Source: RGIG1668 sp045124495 (GTDB lineage Bacteria; Bacillota; Clostridia; Lachnospirales; Lachnospiraceae). Taken from it: 56,336 nucleotides of DNA. Position 1 is the first letter of the stretch. Each line of letters starts with the position of its first letter. The translations under genes were made by a program, and so were the position numbers. The stretch spans positions 1-56,336 of the forward strand of contig JBGVLX010000091.1 of NCBI GenBank assembly GCA_045124495.1, written 5' to 3'. Shown here one piece after another: positions 1 to 8,310 of this stretch. The notes beneath the pieces were generated by a model, which did no database searches, was not told the DNA's origin, and worked only from the letters and a program-made list of their open reading frames with translations.

Positions 1-26
1 TGTTCGTTAATCATTAAATCGCTAAT
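1..26 (-). CDS. infC: Translation initiation factor IF-3, first codons only (runs off the left edge)
   Basis: Only eight whole codons are in the window. Read on the minus strand from 26 they give (start)-S-D-L-M-I-N-E followed by a partial Gln codon. This matches the conserved MINE(Q) N-terminus of Firmicutes IF-3. A GGAGGTG ribosome binding site at 34-40 lies 9 bases before an ATT codon at 24-26. The first in-frame ATG, at 12-14, is about 21 bases from the site, too far for it. So the start is most likely AUU, the rare codon known for infC in other bacteria, where IF-3 represses its own translation by rejecting non-standard starts. The AUU start is inferred from spacing. The leader upstream (27-182) fits the infC-rpmI-rplT operon. 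Confidence 0.75.
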
Positions 27-182
27 AGTGGTACACCTCCAAAATCAAATTAAAAAAGTGGATAGTCAGACTATCCACTACAATAATTCAAATACGACAT
101 AGCATTCTCAATATCATAAACCCGAGTCGCCTTTGCGCTAAGGTGAGAGTGGATACTCTACTTGCTTTTTGTTTTAAACACC
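27..182 (-). promoter_or_regulatory. infC (L20-type) leader with mutually exclusive terminator and antiterminator
   Basis: Between the promoter and infC lies a leader of about 155 nt. Near its end is a perfect 10-bp hairpin (70-79 with 57-66, 3-nt loop) followed on the minus strand by a U run (51-56), an intrinsic terminator placed before infC. An upstream copy of the terminator's 3' arm sequence at 148-155 is complementary over 8 bases to the terminator's 5' arm (72-79), so pairing there would prevent termination. The conserved-looking blocks CUCACCUUAGCG and GACUCGGG lie between. This layout matches the ribosomal-protein L20-responsive leaders known before infC-rpmI-rplT in Firmicutes. The pairings are seen in the sequence; the ligand is inferred. 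Confidence 0.7.
51..79 (-). terminator. Rho-independent terminator (attenuator) in the infC leader
   Basis: A perfect 10-bp inverted repeat, 57-66 and 70-79, has a CAG/CTG loop and runs into six U residues on the minus strand. It ends 11 bases before the infC ribosome binding site, so it acts as an attenuator and not as a plain end of the upstream gene. Confidence 0.8.
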
Positions 183-188
183 TTTTAT

Positions 189-217
189 AAGATATCATAC
201 TTCTTTATCACTGTCAA
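189..217 (-). promoter_or_regulatory. Sigma-A-type promoter for infC
   Basis: On the minus strand a perfect -35 box TTGACA (212-217) is followed after 17 bases by TATCTT (189-194). Transcription would start near 182, just past the ppk1 stop, and enter the infC leader. Confidence 0.65.
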
Positions 218-224
218 CAGTTTT

Positions 225-2348
225 TTAAGAATTTTTTGTGACCGGTTCAAATACCCGTCTTTTTTCGTTATCACTGCCTTCTTTTTTTCGTTTCATGGCA
301 AGACGGCAAAACTCTGCCTGGGAACTGATGCCTTCCCCTTGGGTTTTTACTTTCTTATAAGAACCATCTGACATCAGCATATGCGCCTTTTTATTATCAC
401 TTAACTGAAGATTTAGAATAGAGATTACTTCCTTCTTCAAGTTTTCATCCTCTACCGGGAACAAAATCTCCACTCTCTTATCCAGATTTCTTGGCATCCA
501 GTCCGCACTGCCCATATACACTTCTTCTTTTCCATCATTTTTAAAATAAAAAATACGGCTGTGTTCCAAAAAATCACCTACAATAGAGCGGACAGAAATA
601 TTTTCACTGACCCCCGGAACACCTACTCTTAGGCAACAGATACCACGGATGATCAACTCAATTTTCACTCCTGCCTTCGATGCATCGTAAAGGGCGGCAA
701 TAATCATCGGGTCACAAAGTGAATTCATCTTTGCAACGATTCTTGCATCTTTTCCATTTAATGCATGTTGTTTTTCCCGTTCAATCCATCTTAAAAAGCT
801 GTTTTTCAGCCAAATCGGAGCAACGGATAATTTATTCCAGCTTGGTGGTTCAGAATATCCGGATAACATATTAAATACCGCTGTAGCATCTTCTCCAATA
901 GGATCTGAGGCCGTAAGCAGACCACAGTCAGTATATAATCTTGCTGTTACGTCATTATAATTACCGGTTCCAAGATGCACGTATCTCTTAATTCCATCTT
1001 CTTCTCTTCGAACTACCAATGCAATCTTGCTATGGGTTTTTAAACCTACCAGACCATAAATAACATGACATCCCGCCTGTTCCAGTTTTCTCGCCCATAT
1101 AATGTTATTTTCTTCATCAAATCTTGCCTTTAATTCTACTAGTACCGTAACCTGTTTTCCATTTTCCGCAGCCTGTGCTAATGCTGCCACGATCGGTGAA
1201 TTTCCACTAACACGGTATAACGTCTGTTTTATGGCAAGTACTGACGGGTCCTTCGCCGCCTGACTGATAAATGCTACTACCGGTTCAAAGGTATCATATG
1301 GATGGTGTAATAAAATATCACCCTTCTTAATCTGTTCAAAAATATTTTCCTCAGGACTCCACTGCGGAATCGGTTGCGGAGTATACTTTTTACTCTTTAA
1401 ATGATCAAATCCGTCTAATCCATTTACTTTCATCAGAAAAGTCAAATCCAATGGTCCATTGATTTTATAAATGCTGTCCTCTTCCACTGCAAATTCCTTG
1501 GATAAAGCCTTTAGCAGGTTTTTATCCATATTTTCTTCTACTTCTAACCGAATGACTTCTCCCCACTGACGTTTCTTTAACTGTTTTTGAATTTCCTTTA
1601 ATAAATCTGCTGCATCCTCTTCATCGATGGTTAAATCTGCATTACGCATAATACGATAAGGATGGGCACACATAACTTCATAATTTAAAAACAGCTTATC
1701 TATATTTTTTTCAATCATTTCTTCTAAGAGAATAATCGCCGTTTTTCCCTCCGTTTCAGAAGGAATTTTTACCACCCTAGGAAGTACGCCGGGTACCTGG
1801 ACTGTGGCTAAATCCATCTCTTCAGAATGCCCCTTTTTCGTAATTAATGCTCCAATATTTAATGTCTTATTCCGAATCAAAGGAAATGGTCTGGAAGAAT
1901 CCACTGCCATAGGAGTAAGCACGGGATATACATTCTTTTCAAAATATTCATCTACAAATTTACTCTGCACTTCACTCAAATCTTCATGTCTTGTCACTAC
2001 TTCAAGACCGTTCTCATTTAACTCCGGCAATAGTCTGTTATAAGTACTATACTGGTCTTTCATCAGCTTATGGGTCTTCGGCAGAATTTTCTCAATCTGC
2101 TCCTTCGGAGTCATTCCTGCAATATCCTTTTTCTGGTATTTCACATGAATCATATCCTTAAGGGATGCAATTCTTACCATGAAAAATTCATCCAGATTGG
2201 ATGCTGTAATACTTAAAAACTTAATTCGTTCAAACAACGGAATACTGATATCATTTGCTTCGCTAAAAACTCTATAATTAAATTCCAGCCAGCTTAATTC
2301 ACGATTCACAAAGTATTCAGAATCGTAACCTATTTTTTTCTCACCCAT
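225..2348 (-). CDS. ppk1: Polyphosphate kinase 1
   Basis: Makes inorganic polyphosphate by moving the gamma phosphate of ATP onto the growing chain, and can run in reverse. The 707 residues match the usual length (about 690-720). The order is an N-terminal helical domain (NRELSWLEFNYRV near 15), a central domain, and two C-terminal phospholipase-D-like domains. The autophosphorylated histidine is in GLKTHSKIA (His439). YVHLGTGNYND follows (His458), and a further conserved LEHSRIF sits in the C-terminal domain. The ATG at 2348 follows GGGAGG by about 10 bases. The gene starts 15 bases after the ppx stop, so the two are probably co-transcribed and together set the polyphosphate level. Cytoplasmic or membrane-associated. 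Confidence 0.95.
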   Translation of the reverse strand: MGEKKIGYDSEYFVNRELSWLEFNYRVFSEANDISIPLFERIKFLSITASNLDEFFMVRIASLKDMIHVKYQKKDIAGMTPKEQIEKILPKTHKLMKDQYSTYNRLLPELNENGLEVVTRHEDLSEVQSKFVDEYFEKNVYPVLTPMAVDSSRPFPLIRNKTLNIGALITKKGHSEEMDLATVQVPGVLPRVVKIPSETEGKTAIILLEEMIEKNIDKLFLNYEVMCAHPYRIMRNADLTIDEEDAADLLKEIQKQLKKRQWGEVIRLEVEENMDKNLLKALSKEFAVEEDSIYKINGPLDLTFLMKVNGLDGFDHLKSKKYTPQPIPQWSPEENIFEQIKKGDILLHHPYDTFEPVVAFISQAAKDPSVLAIKQTLYRVSGNSPIVAALAQAAENGKQVTVLVELKARFDEENNIIWARKLEQAGCHVIYGLVGLKTHSKIALVVRREEDGIKRYVHLGTGNYNDVTARLYTDCGLLTASDPIGEDATAVFNMLSGYSEPPSWNKLSVAPIWLKNSFLRWIEREKQHALNGKDARIVAKMNSLCDPMIIAALYDASKAGVKIELIIRGICCLRVGVPGVSENISVRSIVGDFLEHSRIFYFKNDGKEEVYMGSADWMPRNLDKRVEILFPVEDENLKKEVISILNLQLSDNKKAHMLMSDGSYKKVKTQGEGISSQAEFCRLAMKRKKEGSDNEKRRVFEPVTKNS

Positions 2349-2363
2349 GTCATTCTATCCTCC

Positions 2364-3905
2364 CTATAATTTTTGCTCTTGTTTCAATACCGGTAAAATT
2401 CCATAGATATTTTGGAAAAACTTCGCTTTTGATTCAAATAATCCCTTTTCCAAAGTAATATCTTCACCGGTAGCTGCCTTAATGATCAGCTGCTTTTCTT
2501 TTACTGAAAGAGTAAGATCCTGAATTTTTTGCTTATGACTACGGTCCATACCATTGGCAATCCTTAGAATCGCAGTCAGTTTTGCAATTTTCATATAAGA
2601 AATGATACTTAAATTATCTTCTATCTTGTCAAATCCCGGAAGGTACTTGGTATTATACCGTACAATATTTGCAACCTCCTGTCTTTCAACATGGGATAAT
2701 CCCACAATCTCCGTACTCATAATAATATTATAAGAATTCTGGGCACTGTCACTCATATTAATGAATTTACCACAATCATGTAAAATCGCCGCAATCTGTA
2801 ACTGCAGTCTCTCTTTTTGGCCTAAGCCGTGTATCTTTTTGATGTCAGGTGCATCAAAAATCTTCAATGCAATCTCAGTAACGTTCTGAATATGTATTTT
2901 ATTACACTTGTAACGTTTTGAAATATTTCTGGCTGCAGCTAAAATATCCGTGTTAAAATCATGGTTAATGTTATATTTTTTCTTTCGTTCCATATAATCA
3001 ACCACAATACCATCACATAAATCAATATTTGCAGTATAAATCAACTCTGCCTTTGACTGTGTAAGAAACTGACTCATCATAATCACCGCCGGTAAAAGCA
3101 AAGAAGCATTTTCTTCCGAAATACCATAATCATATGCAATATCTGTATCCTTATTTTGTTTTAATTTTTCATAGATATATGCAAGCTGTTCCTGATTTAA
3201 GGAATCCTTAATCTCTAACTCCGGTACAATCTTAATCAGGTTATTTACTTCATCCCCAATCACAATGATATTTTTGATCTCTTTTTCTTTCAAATATAAA
3301 TTCTTAAAAGTATCAATCTCATTTCCAACGTATTCTTCTAGAACTTTATTGATCTGAGTTGTTCTAAACTCCAGGTCCGAAAGAAGATTTCGCACCCTGA
3401 TGGAACCAATCTTAAGATTTTGTGTTGCAATCAAATTCCCCTTATCTATCAGAGAAATCTGAATACTTCCCCCGCCAATATCTACAATGGCTGTATTCTT
3501 TACCGTTATTTTATCATAATCCGGGTTATTACATGCCAAAGCCTTAATCATGAAAAAACGTTGTTCTGAATTGCTTAATATGGATGCTTTCATTCCGGTC
3601 CTTCCATAAATCTGATCCAGCACAAACACCTTATTATCCGCTTCCCTTAACGCACTGGTGGCATATGCACGATATTCCTTTACTCCGTATTCCCTCATCT
3701 TCATTTTAAATCCCTGGATTACATTACATACTTCATCCAAAGATTCCATACTAATGATTCCCGTACGATAAGACTCAGCGCCAATAGACATATTTACATT
3801 TACATAATCTAACTGGCGATACCCTTCTTTGGGTGAAATTTCATAAATTTTCATGGTTAAATTTCTAGAACCAATATCAATGGATGCAAATGTCGTATTT
3901 GTCAT
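2364..3905 (-). CDS. ppx: Exopolyphosphatase, Ppx/GppA family with C-terminal HD domain
   Basis: Releases phosphate from the ends of polyphosphate, or removes phosphate from pppGpp; the two activities cannot be told apart by sequence. The N-terminal half is an actin-like ASKHA ATPase fold with FASIDIGSRNLTMKI at the start, a catalytic-region TSALREA and the phosphate-binding IVDIGGGSIQI loop. The C-terminal part carries an HD domain (AAILHDCGKFI). I start it at the ATG at 3905 (513 residues), because AGGAGG lies 8 bases before it. A longer frame to 3950 exists but lacks a good ribosome binding site. It lies immediately upstream of ppk1, the classic pairing of synthesis and breakdown. Confidence 0.92.
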   Translation of the reverse strand: MTNTTFASIDIGSRNLTMKIYEISPKEGYRQLDYVNVNMSIGAESYRTGIISMESLDEVCNVIQGFKMKMREYGVKEYRAYATSALREADNKVFVLDQIYGRTGMKASILSNSEQRFFMIKALACNNPDYDKITVKNTAIVDIGGGSIQISLIDKGNLIATQNLKIGSIRVRNLLSDLEFRTTQINKVLEEYVGNEIDTFKNLYLKEKEIKNIIVIGDEVNNLIKIVPELEIKDSLNQEQLAYIYEKLKQNKDTDIAYDYGISEENASLLLPAVIMMSQFLTQSKAELIYTANIDLCDGIVVDYMERKKKYNINHDFNTDILAAARNISKRYKCNKIHIQNVTEIALKIFDAPDIKKIHGLGQKERLQLQIAAILHDCGKFINMSDSAQNSYNIIMSTEIVGLSHVERQEVANIVRYNTKYLPGFDKIEDNLSIISYMKIAKLTAILRIANGMDRSHKQKIQDLTLSVKEKQLIIKAATGEDITLEKGLFESKAKFFQNIYGILPVLKQEQKL

Positions 3906-4057
3906 ACCATCTTCCTCCTCACACTTTTCTATTACCTCTAAATATATCACATTTATACAAAAAAAGATATCACTTTTGTGTAAAAATCAAGAGTAAATAT
4001 TGTAAAATCGTTACTCTTCCCCTAAGGACAGCAATGTAAAAAACAGACAAACAAAAA

Positions 4058-4103
4058 GTGTCGGTCTTAAGAAAAAACTTCATGAATTTCTTAAAACCGA
4101 CAC
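4058..4103 (-). terminator. Terminator after pheA
   Basis: A 17-bp inverted repeat with one mismatch (4058-4074 and 4087-4103) is followed on the minus strand by a U-rich tail (4051-4057). On the plus strand it also runs into T residues from 4108, so it could work both ways. It ends the folate/pheA run and separates it from ppx. Confidence 0.85.
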
Positions 4104-4187
4104 CATAATTTTTTAATTTCTAAAAATCTTCAAAATATTTTTTACTGACGCCTTTCTCTTTTATCTCCAATAAAAGTTAAGGTAATT

Positions 4188-5318
4188 TTAAAAATTTCCA
4201 AGCAAACGAAGCTCTACCGTTTCCTTTTCCAATCCCACCAACGCATTACGCACTGTTTCCTCCTGAAGATTTCCATTAAACTCAACGAAAAAACGATATT
4301 CAAAAGGTCTGTCTTTTAATGGTTTGGATTCAATTTTTGTTACACTAAGCTGATTATAAGTAAAATGCGCCAATGCATTAAACAAAGAACCACTTACATG
4401 AGGAAGCATAAAGGTAATTGCTATCTTTTTTGCATCTTTTTTATAAATCTTATTTTTGGTCAAAATAACAAAACGGGTAATATTTGTTTTATTGTTATTA
4501 ATATTAGGATTTAACACTTCCAGATCATAAAGTTTTGCCGCTCTTACACTTGCAACTGCTGCCTGGGTGATATCCTGATCCTGCTGCACCTTCATGGCAC
4601 TTACTGCTGTATTTGCAAGACTCACCTTTTTTACCCCTAATGTTTCCAAAAATTCAGACCCCTGCATTAATCCTTGCGGATGGGAAAATACAGTTTTAAT
4701 ATCAGAAAGCTTTGCCCCTTTTAATGCAAGCAAGGCCTGATTTACTTCCACATATTCTTCAGCTACGATGTTTAAATTATATTTTGCCAGTAGTTCATAA
4801 ATCCCTGCCACTGTTCCTGCAGAAGAATTTTCAATTGGAAGAACTCCATAATCTGCCCTTCCTTCTTCTAGTTCCTTCATCACATCTTCAAACTGTTCTA
4901 CATGATAACTTTCTGACTCTTCACCAAAATACTGAATCATAGCCTGTTCACTATAAGCACCTTCTACGCCCTGGTAAACCACCCTTAATGTATCCTGCTT
5001 TTTTAATGCGTCCACTGTATGATATTCATTTCCTATGTATCCGAAGGTATCTTTGATTTTGGAATACTGATACCGACGGCTGATGGTCATAATCTGTAAA
5101 AACAACTCCTGTACTCCCTGGGCATTAAACTCATTGGAAGCAAGTGAACTCAGTTTCTTTAACTTCTCATTTTCCCGTTCCTTATCATAAATCGGCTTTC
5201 CAACACTAATTTTATATTCTGCCACTTCATTGGCAAGTTTCATACGCTCTTCAAAAAGCTCAATCATCTTTTGGTCTACAACATCAATTTTTTCTCTGAT
5301 TTCTGATAAATCCTTCAT
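4188..5318 (-). CDS. pheA: Bifunctional chorismate mutase / prephenate dehydratase (P-protein)
   Basis: Turns chorismate into prephenate and then phenylpyruvate, the committed steps to phenylalanine. Residues 1-85 are an AroQ chorismate mutase helix bundle (IREKIDVVDQKMIELFEERM; later KPIYDKERE). Residues about 110-290 are prephenate dehydratase, with VYQGVEGAYSEQA, the LPIENSSAG loop and the catalytic TNITRF motif. From about 300 there is an ACT domain (HVSGSLFNAL, then IESKPLKDRPFEY), the site where phenylalanine normally gives feedback inhibition. The 376-residue length is typical. It starts 21 bases after greA, so it probably shares a transcript with it. I see no T-box or leader peptide. 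Confidence 0.96.
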   Translation of the reverse strand: MKDLSEIREKIDVVDQKMIELFEERMKLANEVAEYKISVGKPIYDKERENEKLKKLSSLASNEFNAQGVQELFLQIMTISRRYQYSKIKDTFGYIGNEYHTVDALKKQDTLRVVYQGVEGAYSEQAMIQYFGEESESYHVEQFEDVMKELEEGRADYGVLPIENSSAGTVAGIYELLAKYNLNIVAEEYVEVNQALLALKGAKLSDIKTVFSHPQGLMQGSEFLETLGVKKVSLANTAVSAMKVQQDQDITQAAVASVRAAKLYDLEVLNPNINNNKTNITRFVILTKNKIYKKDAKKIAITFMLPHVSGSLFNALAHFTYNQLSVTKIESKPLKDRPFEYRFFVEFNGNLQEETVRNALVGLEKETVELRLLGNF

Positions 5319-5339
5319 ATGTTTTGTATATTCCTTTTC

Positions 5340-5843
5340 TTAATAATCTAATAAACTTCCTTGATCTTCCTCTGCTAGAGGCTTTACAGATTTGATTTGG
5401 ACATAATATCCCAGGTTATCATTGATTTTTACAAAAACCCTGTCCCCTGTTTTTTTTCCGAAAATCGCCTTTCCTATAGGAGATTCCATACTAATATATC
5501 CCTTCATGGTATCTACTCTTACGGTAGTAACCATTTTAAAGATTTCCGTCTCATCATCTTCTTCAAAATAAACCTCTACTTCTTTATTCAGTCCTACTTC
5601 ATCTTCCTGCATCCGGTCTTCAATGATCTGTGCCGTTCTTATCATTCTTTCCAGATACCGGATTCTGCTTTCGTTGCGGTTTTTCTCTTTTTTTGCAGCA
5701 TGATATTCAAAATTTTCACTTAAATCCCCATGCGCGCGGGCCTCTTTTACTGCTTCTAAACATTCTTTTCGTACCACCAGTTTTCGATGCAGGATTTCTT
5801 CCTCCATCTTTTTTATATCCTCCCGGGTTAATTTATCATGCAT
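5340..5843 (-). CDS. greA: Transcription elongation factor GreA family
   Basis: Rescues backtracked RNA polymerase by stimulating cleavage of the transcript through the secondary channel. The N-terminal half is the antiparallel coiled coil, with the acidic tip sequence GDLSENFEYHAAK and then KEKNRNESRIRYLE. The C-terminal half is the FKBP-like domain (ESPIGKAIFGKKTGDRVFVK). I start it at the ATG at 5843 (167 residues), preceded by GGGAGGT at 7 bases. The slightly longer frame begins at a TTG that lies inside this ribosome binding site. It sits between folBK and pheA. It could be a second Gre-type paralogue instead of the main GreA. Confidence 0.9.
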   Translation of the reverse strand: MHDKLTREDIKKMEEEILHRKLVVRKECLEAVKEARAHGDLSENFEYHAAKKEKNRNESRIRYLERMIRTAQIIEDRMQEDEVGLNKEVEVYFEEDDETEIFKMVTTVRVDTMKGYISMESPIGKAIFGKKTGDRVFVKINDNLGYYVQIKSVKPLAEEDQGSLLDY

Positions 5844-5923
5844 AACGTTACCTCCCAATCCCTGTGATAAAATAAAAACTTACTTCCAACGAAACCTTCA
5901 TAACCCACATGTTATGGTTCAGG

Positions 5924-6751
5924 TCATGAATCCCCCTTTAATTCCTCATATAACGTACGAATTCTTTTCTTTAACAATGGATGCACAAAATAAGGACATA
6001 ATTCCATCAAAGGTTTTAATACAAACTCCCTGTTTTGCATGTCAATATGAGGAACAATGAAATCCATATCTTCCACGATTTCTTTCCCAAAAAAAATGAT
6101 ATCCACATCCAAAGTTCTAGGTCCCCAGTGAATCTTACGTTCTCTATTTGCTTTCTGTTCCAGTTTCTGCGAAAGTTCTAATAATTCCACAGGATTTCGT
6201 AACGTTTTAATGTGTACTGCTCCATTTAAAAAATCATCCTGTTCTACTGTTCCATAAGGTTTCGTTGTGATAAAGGAAGATACCTTTAATACCTTAGTAT
6301 AAATATCCTCTTTTAACCCTTCTACTGCCTCACTTAAATAACTTTCTTTATTTCCCATATTAGAACCTATGGATAAATACGCCTCCGTCCATTTTCTTCT
6401 TACTGTAACTGACACGGTATCCAACGGAAGTTTTACCGGTGCCCAAGGTTTTTTTACTGTCACTTCTACCTCTTGCAAACCGGAAGATTCATAAGTCAGC
6501 AATATCTCCTCACAAAGCCCCTGTGCAACAGACTCCAGCAATTGAAAGGTATGCTTACACATCCAGTCATTTACCATACCGGAAACTTCCCCATAATGAA
6601 TGGATTCCCTTAAATCATCCGTTCTTCCGGCATTCCTTACATCCAGAAAAAGTGTAATAGAAACTAAAAACTTTTGTCCTAGTTTCTTCTCTTCTTCAAA
6701 TACACCGTGGTTCGCAAATATTTCAAGATCTTTTATTTCTATCTTATCCAT
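5924..6751 (-). CDS. folK: Fused dihydroneopterin aldolase (FolB) and HPPK (FolK)
   Basis: Two consecutive folate steps in one protein. Residues 1 to about 118 are dihydroneopterin aldolase (IKDLEIFANHGVFEEEKKLGQKF; then LLESVAQGLCEEIL), which yields 6-hydroxymethyl-dihydropterin. From about 122 comes the pyrophosphokinase (AYLSIGSNMGNKESYL, PYGTVEQDDFLNGAV, and the signature GPRTLDVDIIFFG), which activates that product for FolP. The start at 6751 (275 residues) has a GAGGT about 8 bases before it; a longer frame adds 13 residues. The fusion is common in Clostridia. It follows folP by 83 bases in the same direction, so substrate hand-over from the same operon is likely. Confidence 0.95.
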   Translation of the reverse strand: MDKIEIKDLEIFANHGVFEEEKKLGQKFLVSITLFLDVRNAGRTDDLRESIHYGEVSGMVNDWMCKHTFQLLESVAQGLCEEILLTYESSGLQEVEVTVKKPWAPVKLPLDTVSVTVRRKWTEAYLSIGSNMGNKESYLSEAVEGLKEDIYTKVLKVSSFITTKPYGTVEQDDFLNGAVHIKTLRNPVELLELSQKLEQKANRERKIHWGPRTLDVDIIFFGKEIVEDMDFIVPHIDMQNREFVLKPLMELCPYFVHPLLKKRIRTLYEELKGDS

Positions 6752-6834
6752 TCTCTTTACCTCGAGCTCATTTCTTTTCATAAAAGGCAATCTTTTTTCT
6801 CTTAATCGAATTCTTCACTTTTAAGACTTTCCAC

Positions 6835-7644
6835 TTATTTTGCCTGCAATATCGTCTGAGTCATTTTCATAGCCCTGTAGTTGCCCAATACTTGATGTAC
6901 GCGAAATATGCTGGCACCTTTCATCAGTCCCATTACCGTAGTTGCCATGGTTCCTTCTTCCCTTTCGTCTACTTCAAGATCCAACGCATAACCAATCATT
7001 CTTTTCCTGGAAGTCCCCAGCAACACAGGATACCCTAGTTCTTTTAATTCTTCCAGATGATTCATAAGCGTTAAATTCTGTTCATAAGTCTTGGCAAAAC
7101 CGATTCCCGGATCCAACAGAATATTTTCATCCAAAATCCCTGCTGCCTGGGCAATGGAAACGCTTTCTTTTAAATCTTTTTTTACATCCATAAGAAAATC
7201 ATTATAATTTTCTTTTTCTCTGTTATGCATCAGGCATACCGGCACTTTTGCTTTTGCCACCACTTCTGCCATCTTGCCATCCCATTTTAATCCCCAGATA
7301 TCATTAATCAGGTCAGCCCCTGCAATAATCCCTGCTTTTGCAACTTTAGACTTATAAGTATCCAAAGAAAGAGGGACATCAAAATTTTTTTTCATGGTTT
7401 CTAAAATAGGACATACTCTTGAAATTTCTTCTTCTTCACTAATCTTGATATGCCCCGGCCTTGTGGATTCTCCTCCGATGTCTAGAATCGCAGCGCCGTC
7501 CTTTATCATCTGTTCTGCATGAAACAATGCTTTATCCATATCGTTATAATTCCCACCGTCCGAAAAAGAATCTGGGGTAACATTTAAGATTCCCATAATA
7601 TACGCATCATGTTCTAAGTCAAATTCTTTCTTTCCTATCTTCAT
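6835..7644 (-). CDS. folP: Dihydropteroate synthase
   Basis: Joins 6-hydroxymethyl-dihydropterin pyrophosphate to para-aminobenzoate; the target of sulfonamides. A TIM barrel of 269 residues, the usual size. The motifs MGILNVTPDSFSDGG, ILDIGGESTRPG, LSLDTYKSKVA, LINDIWG, LLDPGIGFAKT, LLGTSRKRMIG and the final FRVHQV (the Arg and His that bind pterin phosphate are kept) are all present. GAAGGG lies before the ATG. It sits downstream of the HD-domain gene and upstream of folBK. Confidence 0.96.
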   Translation of the reverse strand: MKIGKKEFDLEHDAYIMGILNVTPDSFSDGGNYNDMDKALFHAEQMIKDGAAILDIGGESTRPGHIKISEEEEISRVCPILETMKKNFDVPLSLDTYKSKVAKAGIIAGADLINDIWGLKWDGKMAEVVAKAKVPVCLMHNREKENYNDFLMDVKKDLKESVSIAQAAGILDENILLDPGIGFAKTYEQNLTLMNHLEELKELGYPVLLGTSRKRMIGYALDLEVDEREEGTMATTVMGLMKGASIFRVHQVLGNYRAMKMTQTILQAK

Positions 7645-7758
7645 AACTTTTATTCCCTTCTAATGTATCTCGAACCAGAATCGAACATTCCTCTTCCTCG
7701 TCATCGAATACACAAAACCGTTATTGCTCCCACAGGAACAGCTACTGAAAATCCTCAC

Positions 7759-8244
7759 CTAATATGTTACCTTCTGATTTTTTTCTTCCCGGGACCAATA
7801 GCATTCGTCCTTAGCCTTACAGAATTTACAATTTCGTGACGCCTTATCCGCTACGTAAAGCAGTCTGCATAATACATTTTTCGTATCCGGACATGCCTTT
7901 CTCCGGTGAAGGGATATGGCTTCTTTTATCCTAACACATTCTTCCATGGTAAAATCACATTCTACTAATATTTTCTCTGCAATTTCAGCGCTCATAACAT
8001 GGTGGTCAAGTCCTTCTTCATATTCCTTCACTCTTCCCAAATCATGAAGGAGGGCCATGGAATAAATCATTTCTTTTTCCTGCCCTAAATTTTGCTCTAA
8101 ATTCATAATATAAGCAATCCTTGCCACATCAAAGGAATGTTCCTCATTATGGATGCAAAATATTCTGTCTTTTTCTAATTCTTCCAGCCTGTCTTTCATC
8201 TGAAGATACAAGCTGTGATTTCGAATCTTATCTACTCTGTTCAT
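7759..8244 (-). CDS. HD-domain phosphohydrolase of the folate cluster
   Basis: A metal-dependent phosphohydrolase of the HD superfamily with all the ligand motifs: the first His in HNEEHSFDVARIA, the HD pair in ALLHDLGRVKEYE, a later His region (DHHVMSAEIAEKIL) and the final Asp in YVADKASR. The C-terminus adds a Cys cluster (CKFCKAKDEC, a CX2CX5C pattern) that could hold a metal. The start at 8244 (161 residues) has GAGGA about 8 bases upstream; starts 7 or 10 codons longer are possible. Its substrate is not known. It lies between folC and folP, so a pterin phosphate is a reasonable guess, because no Nudix-type dihydroneopterin triphosphate hydrolase is seen nearby. That role is inference. 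Confidence 0.8.
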   Translation of the reverse strand: MNRVDKIRNHSLYLQMKDRLEELEKDRIFCIHNEEHSFDVARIAYIMNLEQNLGQEKEMIYSMALLHDLGRVKEYEEGLDHHVMSAEIAEKILVECDFTMEECVRIKEAISLHRRKACPDTKNVLCRLLYVADKASRNCKFCKAKDECYWSREEKNQKVTY

Positions 8245-8310
8245 ACTATTATCCTCAATATTCATAATCCTCAATGATTTACGAAATATTTAATAACGTT
8301 TCACCATCAT

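Noticed and set aside
7645..7758. tRNA-like T-loop sequence (GTTCGATTC on the minus strand) in the gap between the HD gene and folP
   Set aside because: The flanking bases do not pair as a T stem, and no acceptor, D or anticodon arm can be drawn.
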